Assembly (NCBI RefSeq): GCF_000485595.1
Contig: NW_014578589.1
Coordinates: 32,306-63,568 of the forward strand
Direction: 5' to 3'
Source: Priapulus caudatus
Taxonomy: Eukaryota > Priapulida > Priapulimorpha > Priapulimorphida > Priapulidae
DNA: 31,263 nucleotides
This document shows, piece by piece, positions 19,035-29,140 of this stretch (its first letter is position 1; every line of letters begins with the position of its first letter). The translations under genes and the position numbers were made by a program. A model generated the notes under the pieces. It did not search any database and was not told the DNA's origin. It saw only the letters and a list, made by a program, of their open reading frames with translations.

Positions 19035-19225
19035 GTTATCGCGTGCGTGGAGTTGACACTAGAAAACGCTTTCAGTGTGTCACGTTCAGGGCGCTGTGCC
19101 ACTGTCTACACGTCAAAGTGACGTCAGGTCTTACGTATAAGGCAGAACATGCGGCGTTTCTTAACACCAGCGCTAGAAGAAATGCGGCACCTCAGTGTGA
19201 CAATCTCGGTCTCACCAGGCAATAA
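19035..19225 (+). CDS. Copy D of the C-terminal tail exon
   Basis: Acceptor gtctccattggcag (to 19034). Phase 0 gives VIACVELTLENAFSV and a stop after 28 codons. The frame starting one base earlier is open to TGA-free 19222 (YRVRGVDTRKRFQCVTFRA and on) and is richer in Ser/Thr, basic residues and Cys, as receptor tails are. Which frame is real depends on unseen indel errors. Conserved with 11283-11490, notably CTTACG(G/T)ATAAGGCAGAACA and CACCTCAGTGTGACA. Confidence 0.4.
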
Positions 19226-19312
19226 CGACCAAAGAACTCGATCTTTTCCGTGCCAATGTTCTTATGAGTCAATCAGCCGTGACTCGATCCCAGAAAAAGA
19301 GTGCTTAAACCA

Positions 19313-19331
19313 ACACGAAAAAAAAAAATAA

Positions 19332-19368
<37 letters not shown>
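19313..19368. repeat. Poly-A run specific to block D
   Basis: About 55 bases of A with two T interruptions, between ACCAACACGA and TTGCGCCGCATGACGTC. Block C has the same flanks joined directly (ACAACGAATGGCGCCGCATG, about 11570-11590). An insertion of pure A with no retroelement body next to it suggests a read or consensus artefact, although a retroposed tail cannot be excluded. Confidence 0.7.
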
Positions 19369-19371
<3 letters not shown>

Positions 19372-19789
19372 CGCCGCATGACGTCATATTGGCAGTCTTT
19401 CATTCTGACTATAAAAAGATATGAATAGCTGTATGGATGTCACGCGACATTACTATTTACCAACCATCTGATTGCTTGAGATGTCTTAACGTTACATATT
19501 ATTCTTAAATTGGTAAATAATTTGATTCGGCTTGATGCGTATTAATAGGAGAGAACGTTGTGCGTGGTATAATGTGGGATTTTTAGGTCATGCTAATTGA
19601 ATGTTAACAATATTAAATCACGTGTTGTCAATGGAAGCAACAGTTATTGTGTAACTACGTGTGACGCTGGTACGGCAATTAAAAGCGATGGCAGTATATG
19701 ATCGGGCAGGAGGTTATCTAGTTGACTACTCAAGGACCACACCAATTGAGGTCCCACCTCGCTGCTGCTTGTCGCTCCTCGTCTCTCTC

Positions 19790-19890
19790 TCTCTCACACC
19801 ACACACCGACACACAACACACGGCACACACACAACACGGCGCGCGCGCGCGTCACGCACGCACGCACGCAAGCGGCGCGCGCACGCACTA
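19790..19890. repeat. (CA)n / CACG / CG array of block D
   Basis: Counterpart of 12003-12135, more GC-rich here (GGCGCGCGCGCGTCACGCACG). Confidence 0.8.
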
Positions 19891-20387
19891 TATTATTTCC
19901 CGTTATATTCACGGTTTCTTCCTCACAGTTATGGATACTCTCGCCAGTTCTTTTTCTCATGTATTTATTTTGCTTTTAATTTCCATATGTCGCGTTCCCT
20001 TCTACCTTATTGCACCTACTACTCTTGATTTAAGAGGTTTTGCTCAGTCATCGACTCCCTGCCTATATCTTACCGCTTATTTCTTTGACCTCTCCCTTCA
20101 ATAGAACGGCGGATCCTAATGAGAGGCGCAACGCGCTGCGCAAAACATCGAAGTGTCTGAATTACAAGCTGATAGTCACGGGAGTGATTTCGAACAAATA
20201 ATTGTTTGTTGTAATTTGTTGGATATTTTTCATAAATGTCCTCTCTAAATTGAGCCCGTTTTCTGTTTATCCTAATCATGAAGAGGTATTGTTGGGGTGT
20301 TCATGCCTGACACGTATACGGATAGCAGATAGTCATGAATAATGATGTTTGATCACCCAAACTTGTTCTAGTGGGTATATTTATAAT

Positions 20388-20450
20388 TATGGGGGGCGGG
20401 CCGCAGCCGGGGCCCGGGGGGCGGCGGCGGCAACATCCCCCCCTGCGCAT
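20388..20450. other. G/C homopolymer-rich insert in block D
   Basis: About 60 bases of G and C runs between TTTATAATTA and ACGGGATTTTCTAATTC. Block C reads straight through (ATTTATAATTAGGGTATTCTAATTC, about 12616-12640). Composition is wholly unlike the AT-rich surroundings; probably a consensus artefact. Confidence 0.6.
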
Positions 20451-20629
20451 ACGGGATTTTCTAATTCTTGCGACATCCGCACCGTAAAATAGTCCCTGAT
20501 GTCTACCTCATCGATTATGTAGTTTTAGATTCATTATTCTATACCGATGCATATGACCAACACATTTATTACAACACTGAATAAATATTGTAACAAATAT
20601 TGGTTTTAATTGTATGGCGTACGCGTGTA

Positions 20630-20665
<36 letters not shown>
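20630..20665. repeat. (TA)n microsatellite ending block D
   Basis: Pure TA directly after the point where block D stops matching block C. It is the likely join to the following single-copy sequence. Confidence 0.85.
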
Positions 20666-20667
<2 letters not shown>

Positions 20668-20920
20668 TTACATCTTTTAGACAACTTGTTAAATTTTTCT
20701 TCAGTTTTAAGTGGATAAATTTGAGGAAATTAATGATAAAGGCAATACAGTAACAGAAGTATACTGGTAGAACAGAAGTATACATTCGTATGGAATTTAT
20801 ACTACTATATAATGTAGTATGAAGGCAATTTTTCTCATCTGAGCCAATCGACCACTTATATTTTCAAGCAGCGAGGCCCCGATACTAGTAAAAAATAACC
20901 ATGATTTTATTTGTATGCAG

Positions 20921-21126
20921 GACCTGCTTAATCGCCGAGACTGCGGCGGTGACGTAGAAGTGAAAAAAGAAATGAGTGTTCGGTCGCAGAAGAGGTAACC
21001 CCACCCCAAGTGTACAAGCTGAGATCAGGAAAGGTGGCTAAACTGGACAAGTACGAGCCACGCATAAATTCTTGCATCGCTTTTTGCTGTCGTACTTTCT
21101 GTAAACGGAGGGCCTCGCGCCGGTAA
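20921..21126 (+). CDS. Weak candidate for a terminal exon (basic, Cys-rich C-terminus)
   Basis: After a good acceptor (atttgtatgcag, to 20920) one frame reads DLLNRRDCGGDVEVKKEM and stops at 20998. A second frame, open from 20953 to TAA at 21124-21126, reads EEVTPPQVYKLRSGKVAKL and ends INSCIAFCCRTFCKRRASRR-stop. Joined by a frameshift these would form a plausible hydrophilic receptor tail with a Cys cluster and basic end. No second copy exists for comparison and no domain is recognised, so assignment to the receptor is a guess from position and strand only. Confidence 0.22.
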
Positions 21127-21209
21127 AGCTAGGGTAACAATGTGAGAGACATTTGACGCCGACAGCAAGGAAATAAAACGGTAAGTTGAAACGTTTACTA
21201 TCGCTGCAC

Positions 21210-21442
21210 ACACGCGAGCACGCAGGCACACGCATGCGCGCGCACGCACGCACGCGAGCGCGCACACACACACACACACACACACAACACACGCGCGCGC
21301 GCGTACACAATCACAAAGACGCACACGCGCACACACACACAGACATACGCGCGCACATGCACGCAACGCACGCACGCACGCACGCACGCACACACACACA
21401 ACAAACACACGCACACGCACACACACAAAGACGCATGCGCGC

Positions 21443-21473
<31 letters not shown>

Positions 21474-21570
21474 CGCGCGCACACGCACGCACGCACGCAA
21501 CGCACGCACGCACACACGCGCGCAACACACACACACACATCACACACACAACACCACACTAACACGCACA
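21210..21570. repeat. Long (CA)n / (CACG)n / (GA)n array
   Basis: About 360 bp of CACACA, ACGCACGC and an AGAGAG core (21449-21472). Frames of up to 174 codons on either strand (VCVCVRARV or THTHARTH) are repeat translation. Confidence 0.9.
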
Positions 21571-21717
21571 CACTAAATAATCATATCTACTATACAGGGC
21601 CAAGTAGGCAGCTGCTAGTCTGTACTTTGTCGCAGCCGGTCACCCTCTTCCTGAACTGGGCTTGTTCTTTTTGGTGAGAATACCTCTGCTGTGAGCGTAC
21701 ATTATTCTTGGCACGCA

Positions 21718-21784
21718 ATAATGTGTGAGTAGCCTCAATTGTTCACGGATATGTCCGTCACATGAATACTCACTCACACATTAT
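21718..21784. repeat. Inverted repeat with 12-bp perfect arms and inner hairpin
   Basis: ATAATGTGTGAG at 21718-21729 pairs perfectly with CTCACACATTAT at 21773-21784. A smaller hairpin, ACGGA-TATG-TCCGT, lies inside at about 21745-21758. The whole 67-nt segment can fold as a nested stem-loop. Nothing next to it indicates function; it may be a miniature transposon remnant or an RNA structure. Confidence 0.5.
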
Positions 21785-21799
21785 GTTACGTAGCGTGAG

Positions 21800-23225
21800 T
21801 TTAGATCATGTTGGACGGGCCACTCGTTGGGCAATGCGATCGTCGTAAGATATACATGTAACCTGGCTTAGGACTTCTAATAAGCTTAGATTGATTTTGT
21901 TTAAAATTTTGCACCAAATTCTAGACAAGTAGTTTGCGCACGCCGCCTAAAAGCAGATAATGGTCCGAGTCACTTGGTCTATAATCGTCGCTTTACACCG
22001 TCAGAGAAATACCACGCCGACGGTTACTCGCGACAGCGATTGAGTCTCTTTGAATTCGCCCAAGCTTATACGACTGGCACATATTAATCACGACTGTGCA
22101 GCATTTTCACGAAAATGCTCAATAGTCAGGGCAAGGTTCTGATCGACATCATCAAACCAAACCACTGAGTCTGCGTCCGTAAACGAGCACTGGAACTCGC
22201 CTATCAATTCCTTTCTAATCGCGCCGAGGTCAGATGAAAAAAATGTAGTGGTTTTTTCTGTACTAACGCAGAACAGTCATTATTTCTTGCGATTCTACTA
22301 TCATCTGACCGTCTATAGTTTGTATCTGCGCAGAGGCTAAGCTTCACTCTACTACAACATCGTGTAGAAGAACCACTAATTATGCAATTGGAGGACAAAT
22401 ACTGACTTTCGTTCCTCATATTTTGCTCATGGATCTTCGTTTGGCATTTTTATCTTACAGGGAAATATGACTAGTGGCGATTGAGAAGATGCTAAAGAAC
22501 TTGAAAGCAGACGCCACTGCTTGTAACGAATATGAAGAAAATTAAACGAGATAATGCCCGAACTACGTTTATTCTCATCCGTGGTGCATGTTTAGAAATA
22601 AGTGCTATATGGCCCTAGCCTGCAATTAGAATCACTTTAAGAGTGATGGAATTAATTTTTGGATTTGCCTCATCGTATGCTTCTCCGTTGTTATAGGCAG
22701 TTCCTTGCGGCATAGGGCTGGTGATACTGGCAATGTGGTACGTCCGCACGCTACAGCTGCCAAATGGATTGTTAGTAAGAGTCACTAATTTCTAACTAAG
22801 TTTATCACCATAGGATTATAACTTATAGGATCGATAACTATGTAGGCAGCAACCCACATTAATTTGTAGCTTCTAATGTTTTAAATGAATCTTTTATCTC
22901 ATTGTATGCTCTGTGAATATAACTATAAATTTATATGTGCAATATCAGAGTAATGCAACTCTAAACATTACTACTGCTGTCTAATTTCGACATTTGTAAT
23001 CTGTGCGAAAATAGGCAGCGTTTCCAGCTGATCTTCCTTACAACGACGTCCCATGAATCGGACCACTAATAAAGATATTGTTATAGCAAGAGACTTGGTG
23101 TGTTTTCAGAAGGGTTAAGGGCTAAAGAAATCTTTTGTTTGTATAAGTAGATAAGCGTTTCTTTTAAAGTTAAAGTAAAATCATTACGGAATAATACTCA
23201 GAAATTAATAACAATATAATTATTT
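21800..23225. other. Single-copy sequence without a supported gene
   Basis: Mixed-composition DNA. Short exon-like pieces were seen (ag|..AVPCGIGLVILAMW at about 22702-22743, and a frame VAIEKMLKNLKADATACNEY to a stop at about 22540). None has matching splice phases or a family signature, so none is called as a gene. Confidence 0.4.
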
Positions 23226-23290
23226 TTTTTTAGTTTTTTTTTTTATTTTTTTTTTTTTTTTCGAGAGACACATTTTTTTTTATTATTTTA
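23221..23290. repeat. T-rich homopolymer tract
   Basis: Runs of T broken by single A, G or C, immediately upstream of dispersed repeat copy 1. It could be a reverse-oriented poly-A tail bounding that repeat. Confidence 0.7.
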
Positions 23291-23960
23291 ATTGCAGAGC
23301 CGGGGTTATTCTCCATCGCATAAAGTAATCGTGAACCAGCTCGGCGTAGCCAGCAATTGCAAAGGGGGGCAACGCGAGAAGCGAACGACCGAGGGTAGCG
23401 GTGTGGGAAGGTATCCGCGCCCTCCGACACGTAGGGAGATTTGAAAATTCGTGCTTGAGAACTGCATTTTCTGCCACACTCAAATTCACTATTAGGGGCT
23501 AACTTATAGAGAAGTCGCATATGACTAGTATCGCCTATAACCCCCTCCCATCGCTTTTTATTTTTTCCACTGCGATCCGATCAACGGTGGACCGATCGGG
23601 CCCCTGCTGTGGGCGCCGGAAGGCTCTGAGGTGTACCATCACGACCGAGTTCGGTGGACCCTTAGCTAGACCCAGCTGAGAAAATGGATGTACGAAGCGG
23701 CCAGTGTTTATCCAGGCGTGAAGAAACGAGTAAGCGACCGAAAGAATTCAGCGCGATCAAGCATTTCTCCCAACGGGAGGTCGTCCTCCCACAGTAGGTA
23801 ACTTTTCTGAAAACATCATTGCATCAAAATGGCATTTTTGCCGCCATTTCCATTTCTATTACTTAGGTGAGGTAACTCAGCCTGGTATACGACCATCCAT
23901 TCAGCGGGCGCCTTCCCCCCCCCCCCCCGCCCCCCGCCATTTTTTCTTATTTTTGTAGGC
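23290..23960. repeat. Dispersed repeat R, copy 1
   Basis: About 650 bp matching 30605-31263 in the same orientation. Shared words in order are GGCCAGCAATTG-like, GGGGGCAA.GCGAG, GTATCC, GGGAGATT, ACTATTAGGGG, AACTTAT, CTATAACCCCC, GGCCCCTGCTGTG, GCCGGAAGGCTCTGAGGT, GACCCTTA, GCCAGTGTTT, CACGCAGTAGGTAA-like and AATGGCATTTTTG. A motif of about 40 bp (AATGGC.TTTTTGCG.CA then ATTAGG) occurs twice inside each copy. A frame MYEAASVYPGVKKRVSDR (from about 23688) has a counterpart in copy 2 (MVYEKASVFRERRK), but stop codons and shifts are frequent, so any coding nature is historic. The family was not recognised. Confidence 0.6.
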
Positions 23961-24740
23961 TCTCCGACACAGAGGGTCCCCATGCGCGCCCTCCTGTGCC
24001 CACCCTTAGCTAGGGCCCTATGCCTCACATCCCAATCCCTACCCACTCGACGACGACATATTGGAATTAGCTTTGCGATTGTGTTGCTTAGCAGCTACCA
24101 TGGCACTGTTGCATATAGTCCCGTCATAAGACTGGTTTCAAGTCGCTCATACTGGATACAAGTTAAAAGCTTAAATTATTTTTTGAAAACCAGTAGAGGC
24201 AATAACAGATGCAATCGATAAAGATACTACGGAAAAACAGGTAGATGTTTGGATCGCCACGAATAAAGCATGCAATTTATCATATAACATTACAAAAACG
24301 ATATTACATCGTTTAGAATACAAAATAGCGGTTAAAGATCATCATTTAACCAATCTTGCCCTCGCCCTAAAAATGTTTTTTGCCTTTCCTCTGACTGCAA
24401 TCTAAAACCATATTGAAATTATTTCAACCAATAAAAAACAAAGGTAGCTTTCTATTAAATAAAAAGAAGATTACCATGAAAGACATTGTTTTTGCCTCCC
24501 TGATAGAGAACAGTTACTACAAGTCAGGTGTCAAAATCGATTTGAAATAAAAACGAACGCGACGACACACACACACACACCGAGAGCATCTACACAACAA
24601 CTACATCAAAGTTGATTTCACCACAGCATCTTCCCATTTCCTTTCTTCTGTCAATGAGGAGCAGGTTCAGACCATAAAAGTTCACACATCAAACGCCACC
24701 TTGGACAACAGACACATGCCTGAGGCAAAGAAGAATTTAT
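23961..24740. other. Single-copy sequence between repeat R and unit E
   Basis: No gene is supported. It contains a short (CA)n run at 24567-24582. TTACTACAAGTCAGGTGTC at about 24512-24531 resembles AATACTACAAGTCGGGTGCC near the start of unit F (27617-27637), so unit E may begin as early as about 24510. Confidence 0.4.
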
Positions 24741-24765
24741 CTCCTTAAGTTTTAGTGCCATGATC

Positions 24766-24935
24766 TGATTGTATAACGTACATTGTATAACAATCCGTGG
24801 TGCCCATCGCTGTTAAGAAAAGATCTGTGGATAACAACTGTAATAACCAGAATGTGAACTAACAGCTTGCCGTGACTACAGTAACGTGATAACAGGTTGC
24901 TATACCAATCATGGTAACACTTGTATACAGGACTC
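24766..24935. repeat. Degenerate GTGATAACATTGTATAACCA minisatellite (unit E)
   Basis: About six diverged units of 20-26 bp: GTATAACGTACATTGTATAACA, GTAATAACCAGAATGTGAACTAACA, GTAACGTGATAACAGGTTGCTATACCA, ATGGTAACACTTGTATACA. The same block in unit F is 27640-27745, where units are clearer. Confidence 0.55.
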
Positions 24936-25149
24936 AGTACACCCGAACACACACCAACACACAACTTCTAGGCAGAGGAAAACACCGACTCGAGGGTGAT
25001 TTTTATGCTCCGACGTACCGCACTCGCTGAATACCACCGAACATCCTTTCCTCTTCTGCCCTGTTCTCCTCTCCCGTTGCGCGCCAACAAGAAACAGGCA
25101 AACAAACAAACAACAGACAACAACAACAGACAACCCAACTACGATGACG

Positions 25150-25980
25150 AGCGATAGCGACATCCCGCATAACACAGATGATGTAAACCAACTGCTGGGC
25201 GGGTCAGGCAAAAGAAGCACACACGACTCTCTGTGCATAAAAAGCCCCACGGCTTCCGACGCACCACGCCGCCCAACACGCACTCGTGCCCCCACACCCG
25301 TCACAGCCAGCAGTCACGGATACCACACGCGTCGTTGCTACGAGAGCACTTGGGTCTGCCACCAGCATCCCGTCGCCCAGCCCGCAGCCCCCCCCCCCCC
25401 TCTCACGCGGCACCGCGCGCGCACTGCCGCGCCTACATAGCCACCCGCCTCGCGCGCGTCCGTCACCCTCCCCGGCCGCCGCTCCCAATAAACGCACGTG
25501 AGACAATACATCACAGACCGATGCCAATGACCCCGCACTCCGCCGTGCCTGTGTACCTGTGCGAGCACATCACCCGCCTGCGTCGTCTCACTGCGCCGCA
25601 CCGTCGTGCCTCCATCGTGCGCGCCCGCGTCCCCCGCCCCGTGTACTCGTGTACCGCCACGCAATGCCCTCATGTGCCACGACACGCGCGTCGTACGGCG
25701 CCGCCATCGCGTGTATGCATCACCATAAAGCTGACAGCACGCACTGCCGTGTACCGTGGAACAACAAAAAAAAACAAAAAACAAAAAGAAAAAACAACCA
25801 AAACAAACACAAACAAAACACGCCCACGCGTGTACCTCGCCGCACCCATGCGTATCCCGCACGCATGCCGTCGCTCCACGGTCACAGCCCACCGCACGCT
25901 CTCACTCGCACCGCCCCACTCCCGCCACGCTCACCGCACTGCACGCACGCAGTGTCACGTGTGTGTGTGTGGATTAGGCG
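25150..25980. repeat. GC-rich segment of unit E with GTGTAC-type periodicity
   Basis: CpG-rich, CA/CG-biased sequence with recurring GTGTACC(T/G)GTG.. and GCGCGC words, plus a CAA/AAAAC stretch at 25760-25830. Frames up to 252 codons (25233-25991) consist of His, Arg, Pro, Thr and Ala, lack domains, and are not conserved in frame in unit F. They are judged non-coding. Confidence 0.5.
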
Positions 25981-26019
25981 TAAGCGGTTAGAAACACGCG
26001 AGGACTGGCGCGCGGATCA

Positions 26020-26510
26020 TATATATATACCGCCTAACCCTATACTATATATATAACCACCTAATACATCATTATTGGTTAGGGTATATCATCATACAGG
26101 GTTAGTGTATATATATACTATACCGCTCTACCCAACAACACCTAACCCCTACCACCCCCCACACACACACCACCGTCCACGCCCGCTGCGGTAGGGTTAT
26201 ATATTATATATATATATGCGTTAGGGTCATATATATATATATAGGCGGTTTGGGGCTGATACGTCATAGTATATATTAGTATATATTAGGGTACGGGTAT
26301 ATATATATATAACTATAGTATATATAAACCTAACCCTATAGTATATGATTTATATAATATATAAATATATATGTACGCCTAACCGCTAGATATACTATAT
26401 ATAATATATACCACGCCTAACCCTATATAGTATATATATAGTATAATATAATGTACGCCTAACCCTATAATCAATATATATCTATATATATACTATATAT
26501 ACCCTAAACC
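26020..26510. repeat. TA-rich repeat with TAACCC / GGGTTA words (unit E)
   Basis: Alternating (TA)n and CGCCTAACCCTATA or TTAGGGTATA words in both orientations, about 10 telomere-like hexamers interspersed in TA. Equivalent to 28820-29140 in unit F. Not a telomere array, since the hexamers are never in uninterrupted tandem. Confidence 0.65.
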
Positions 26511-26794
26511 TATAGTCGCCAACGTCCTCCACGCCGTACGCTCGTGTCGACGCTGAGCGCTCGAACGAATCGCGCCACACTCCGCAGTCGTCAGTGTAAA
26601 CCGCGCTGCACACGAGTGTTCATAGAAGCGTTGATAGAGGATCAGCGGTCGAGTGCAGAGATGCAAGGGTGTCAGTGGTGTCACTATATAAGGTACAGAC
26701 GGAATCGGTCAGGCACTCACTGATCAGCAGTGAGCCGGAAGTGGCGGGCAGCCACGCTACGATAGACCTCCCGTCGTCCGCCCCCCCCCGGCTC

Positions 26795-26917
26795 TCCTCT
26801 CTCTCGTCATCGCTCTCAGTCGCTCCTCGCTCTCTGCTCTCTCTCCTCTTCTCTCCTCTCGCTCTAACTCTCTCTATCTCTGCTCTCTCTCCTCTCGGTT
26901 TTATTAGTTTTTCTCTA

Positions 26918-26948
<31 letters not shown>

Positions 26949-27505
26949 TCTATCTATCTCTCTGCTCTCGTTGGCTGCTCTCTCTCCTCTCCGTCTCTCT
27001 CTCCTCTCTCTTTGCTACTCTCGTCATCTCTCTCTCTCTCGCTCTCTCTCTCTCTGCTCTAAGTCTCTCGCTCTCTTCGGCTCGCTGCTCTCCACTCTCC
27101 TCTCTCTCCCTCCACCGTCTCTCTCGTCTCGTCTCGCGTCATCCCTCTCCTCCCCTCTCTCTTCTCTGCTTTCTTTCCTACTCTCTCTCTCTCTCGTATC
27201 CTCTATCTCTATGCTCTCTCTCTGCGTGCTCTCCTCTCTCTCTCTCCTCTCTATCCGCACGCGTTTCCTCTCTGCTCGCTCGTCCTCTCTCTCTCCTCTC
27301 TCCTCTCTCTGCTCTCTCTCTCTCTGCGTCTCTCTCTCTCGTCTTCTATCTCATCTCCTCTCCGTTGCTCTCATCCGTCCTCCTCTCCTCTCCCACCTCC
27401 TCGTCTCGACGCTCTCTCTCTTCTCTCTCGTCTCTCTCTCTCTCTCTCTCTTCTGCTTCTCTCTATCTTCTCTCTCTTGCTCCCTCCTATATCTCTCTCC
27501 CTCCC
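26795..27505. repeat. Pyrimidine (CT)n array, about 710 bp (unit E)
   Basis: The + strand is almost all C and T: CTCTCTC with interruptions such as GCTCTC, CGTCTC and TATCTC. Strict strand asymmetry over this length favours triplex (H-DNA) structure. The 308- and 180-codon Ser/Leu frames are repeat translation. Confidence 0.9.
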
Positions 27506-27639
27506 ACCGCTAAGTTAGCAGTAATACTACAAGGACTGCAAATCAACGGAGTTAACATCACGCAAGAAATTCAGTGCCAAACATTCATGGTCTGATTGAA
27601 TAATACGTTACATTGTAATACTACAAGTCGGGTGCCCCC

Positions 27640-27745
27640 TGTGTAAGATTGTGGTAACACTGTAAACCAGAATCGTGATAACATTGTATAACCACTGACG
27701 TGATAACGATTGATACAATTCATGGTAACATTGTCATACAGGAGC
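27640..27745. repeat. GTGATAACATTGTATAACCA minisatellite (unit F)
   Basis: Four to five units of about 23-24 bp: GTGGTAACACTGTAAACCAGAAT, CGTGATAACATTGTATAACCACTGA, CGTGATAACGATTGATACAATT, CATGGTAACATTGTCATACAGGA. The clearest statement of the motif also seen at 24766-24935. Confidence 0.6.
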
Positions 27746-27807
27746 AGTGACAACACCGCGTACGCCAAACTTCGCTAGAGAGGAACAACACGACACGAGG
27801 AAGGAGA

Positions 27808-27834
27808 TTTTTTGTTTTTTTAAATTTTTTTTTT

Positions 27835-27875
<41 letters not shown>

Positions 27876-27943
27876 TTTGTTTTTCTTCTCTTTTTTTTTT
27901 TTTTTTTTTTTGTTTTTTTTTTTATTCTTTTTTTGTTTTTTTT
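27808..27943. repeat. Poly-T tract of about 135 bp
   Basis: Almost pure T with a few G, A and C interruptions, between GAAGGAGAT and ATGGCAACCG. Unit E has only a run of five T at the matching place (GGGTGATTTTTATG, about 24996-25009). A homopolymer of this size is either a real insertion or, more likely, an assembly or polymerase artefact. Poly-F and poly-K frames come from it. Confidence 0.8.
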
Positions 27944-28379
27944 ATGGCAACCGTAAATCAACGCATCAATCATTGTCTCGCGCACCGCCGTCTCGTAAAT
28001 CCACTCACTTGCTCGCTCATCCGCGCATCCGCCAAACATCCTTGCTCGGTCATCTCCTGTTCTCCTCTGCCGTCTGCGGCCGCCAACAGCAAACTGTCAG
28101 AACCAAATCAAACAACAACAACAACAATCAACAACTACGATGACGACGATAGCACATCCCCGCAGACCTGCGATACAGACAAGCCCGATCTACAGATGAT
28201 TGTAAGTCAACAACTCTGCGGTCAGGCAAGGAAGCTACACGGACTACCTCTGTGGGAAATATGCTGCGAGGTCCGCACGCACAGGCGTAAGCAGACTCTG
28301 CACAGTCACAGAGTCGCTAGGCAATCGCTGTTGCACGAGATGGCATTGGTTGTCCAAGATCGTGCGGGCAGCCCGAGCT

Positions 28380-28820
28380 CGGCTATGTGCAGCGCTGCGG
28401 CATGCGTGTACATTACCACCAGGCGCTGTACCGTGCGCACTGCGTATCATACGGGGGCACGTGAGTGTATGTGGGCTGGCCGTGGCAGCAGATGCCAACA
28501 GAGCATCGAGCCGCATTTCGGTGGGCATGTGTATGTGCGAGCAGCTACGTGTCGCTACGTGCGCGCACCGTGTGTATGTGCGGGTACGCTCGTGATGTGC
28601 ACGCATATCGCGTGTATGTGCACGCACGCGAATGCTAGCGTGCAAGTCATGGCGTGTAGGGCGCAGCGACAACGGACGTCCGTATGCGACACGCAATTGC
28701 GTGTACGGTGCATCCGCATGTCGCTGCTAACGTCATCCGGTGACGCGATACGCGTGTACTGCAAGCGCACGCTGTACGTGGCACCGCACGCGTGTACGCT
28801 GCAACGCCACGGCGTGTACG
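28380..28820. repeat. GTGTAYGTGC-periodic GC-rich minisatellite (unit F)
   Basis: Repeated words GCGTGTACG / GTGTATGTGC every 20-30 bp, for example CGCGTGTACTGCAAGCGCACG, CTGTACGTGGCACCGCACG, CGTGTACGCTGCAACGCCACG at about 28748-28815. Frames up to 308 codons crossing it are dominated by Cys, Val, Arg, His and Ala and carry no domain, so they are not called as genes. Confidence 0.5.
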
Positions 28821-29140
28821 TGTTAGGTAGTGGTAGGGTAGGTGTAGGACGTAGGGTAGGGAAAGGGTAGGGTAGGGTATATACCGCGCTACACGCCTAT
28901 ATATTATACGTTAGGGTAGGGTATAATAATAGTATATAGGGTTAGGGTATATATCTATATACCCCTCACCGCCTGACCACCCCTACCCTAACCCCTAACG
29001 CCCTACCCTAACCACAGCCAACATAGCCGAGGTACACGCGTGCACGTGTAGGGTATATAGATATAATAGTATACGGCTAACGCCTATTATATATATATAT
29101 ATATATTATCAACTATAATATAGTATACGCCTAGATCCTA
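28820..29140. repeat. TAGGG / TTAGGG-rich and TA-rich segment (unit F)
   Basis: GGTAGGGTAGG, GTAGGGTAGGGAAAGGG and TAGGGTAGGGTATATA words (28828-28880), then mixed GTTAGGGTATAT and CCCTAACCC in both orientations to about 29010, then (TA)n to 29140. Counterpart of 26020-26510. Confidence 0.65.

Larger units (their letters stand above)
14218..20620. repeat. Block D: indel-rich copy of block C (6805-12795)
   Basis: Starts ATTATTCCACTTTTTATAT, as at 6815, and follows block C in order through the compound microsatellite, five class B GPCR exons, the tail exon and the CACG array. It ends where C reads ATTTTGGTTTTATTGTATGG (12783-12802) and D switches into a TA array. Differences are mostly one-base indels spread evenly over exons and introns. 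Two local inserts are D-specific: a poly-A run at 19313-19368 and a G/C run at 20388-20450. Either a poorly read second copy of the same locus or a genuine tandem duplicate. Confidence 0.75.
24741..27590. repeat. Tandem unit E (about 2.85 kb)
   Basis: First of two direct tandem units; the second is 27591-30604. It begins ATGATCTGATTGTATAACG, like TGGTCTGATTGAATAATACG at 27590, and ends GGAGTTAACATCACGCAAG..CAAACATTCATGG. Internal order: GTGATAAC minisatellite (24766-24935), variable spacer, CAA-rich stretch (25080-25140), GC-rich GTGTAC-periodic part (25150-25980), TA/TAACCC part (26020-26510), about 285 bp unique (26510-26795), CT array (26795-27505) and a 3-prime end of about 80 bp. No enzymatic domain is visible, so it is more like a complex satellite than a known mobile element. 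Confidence 0.6.

Noticed and set aside
21597-21676. Possible TM5 exon (ag|..SQPVTLFLNWACSFW|gtgaga)
   Set aside because: PVTLFLNWACSFW resembles TM5, but it lies after the tail exon of both copies, entry phase is unsupported, and stops block the other frames.
22702-22743. Possible hydrophobic exon AVPCGIGLVILAMW
   Set aside because: Looked like TM4, but the TM4 exon was found in order at 8966; a 14-residue hydrophobic run by itself is not evidence.
26669-27595. 308-codon Ser/Leu frame, and the 494-codon frame at 29272-30756
   Set aside because: Almost entirely CT-repeat translation with no domain and no conservation of frame between units E and F.
27944-28870. 308-codon frame beginning MATVNQRINHC, and the 252-codon frame at 25233-25991
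   Set aside because: Start lies in poly-T flank; composition is that of GTGTAC/CG minisatellite; the matching parts of E and F are open in different frames.
28820-29010. Telomere or subtelomere
   Set aside because: TTAGGG words are not in uninterrupted tandem and occur in both orientations within TA repeats.
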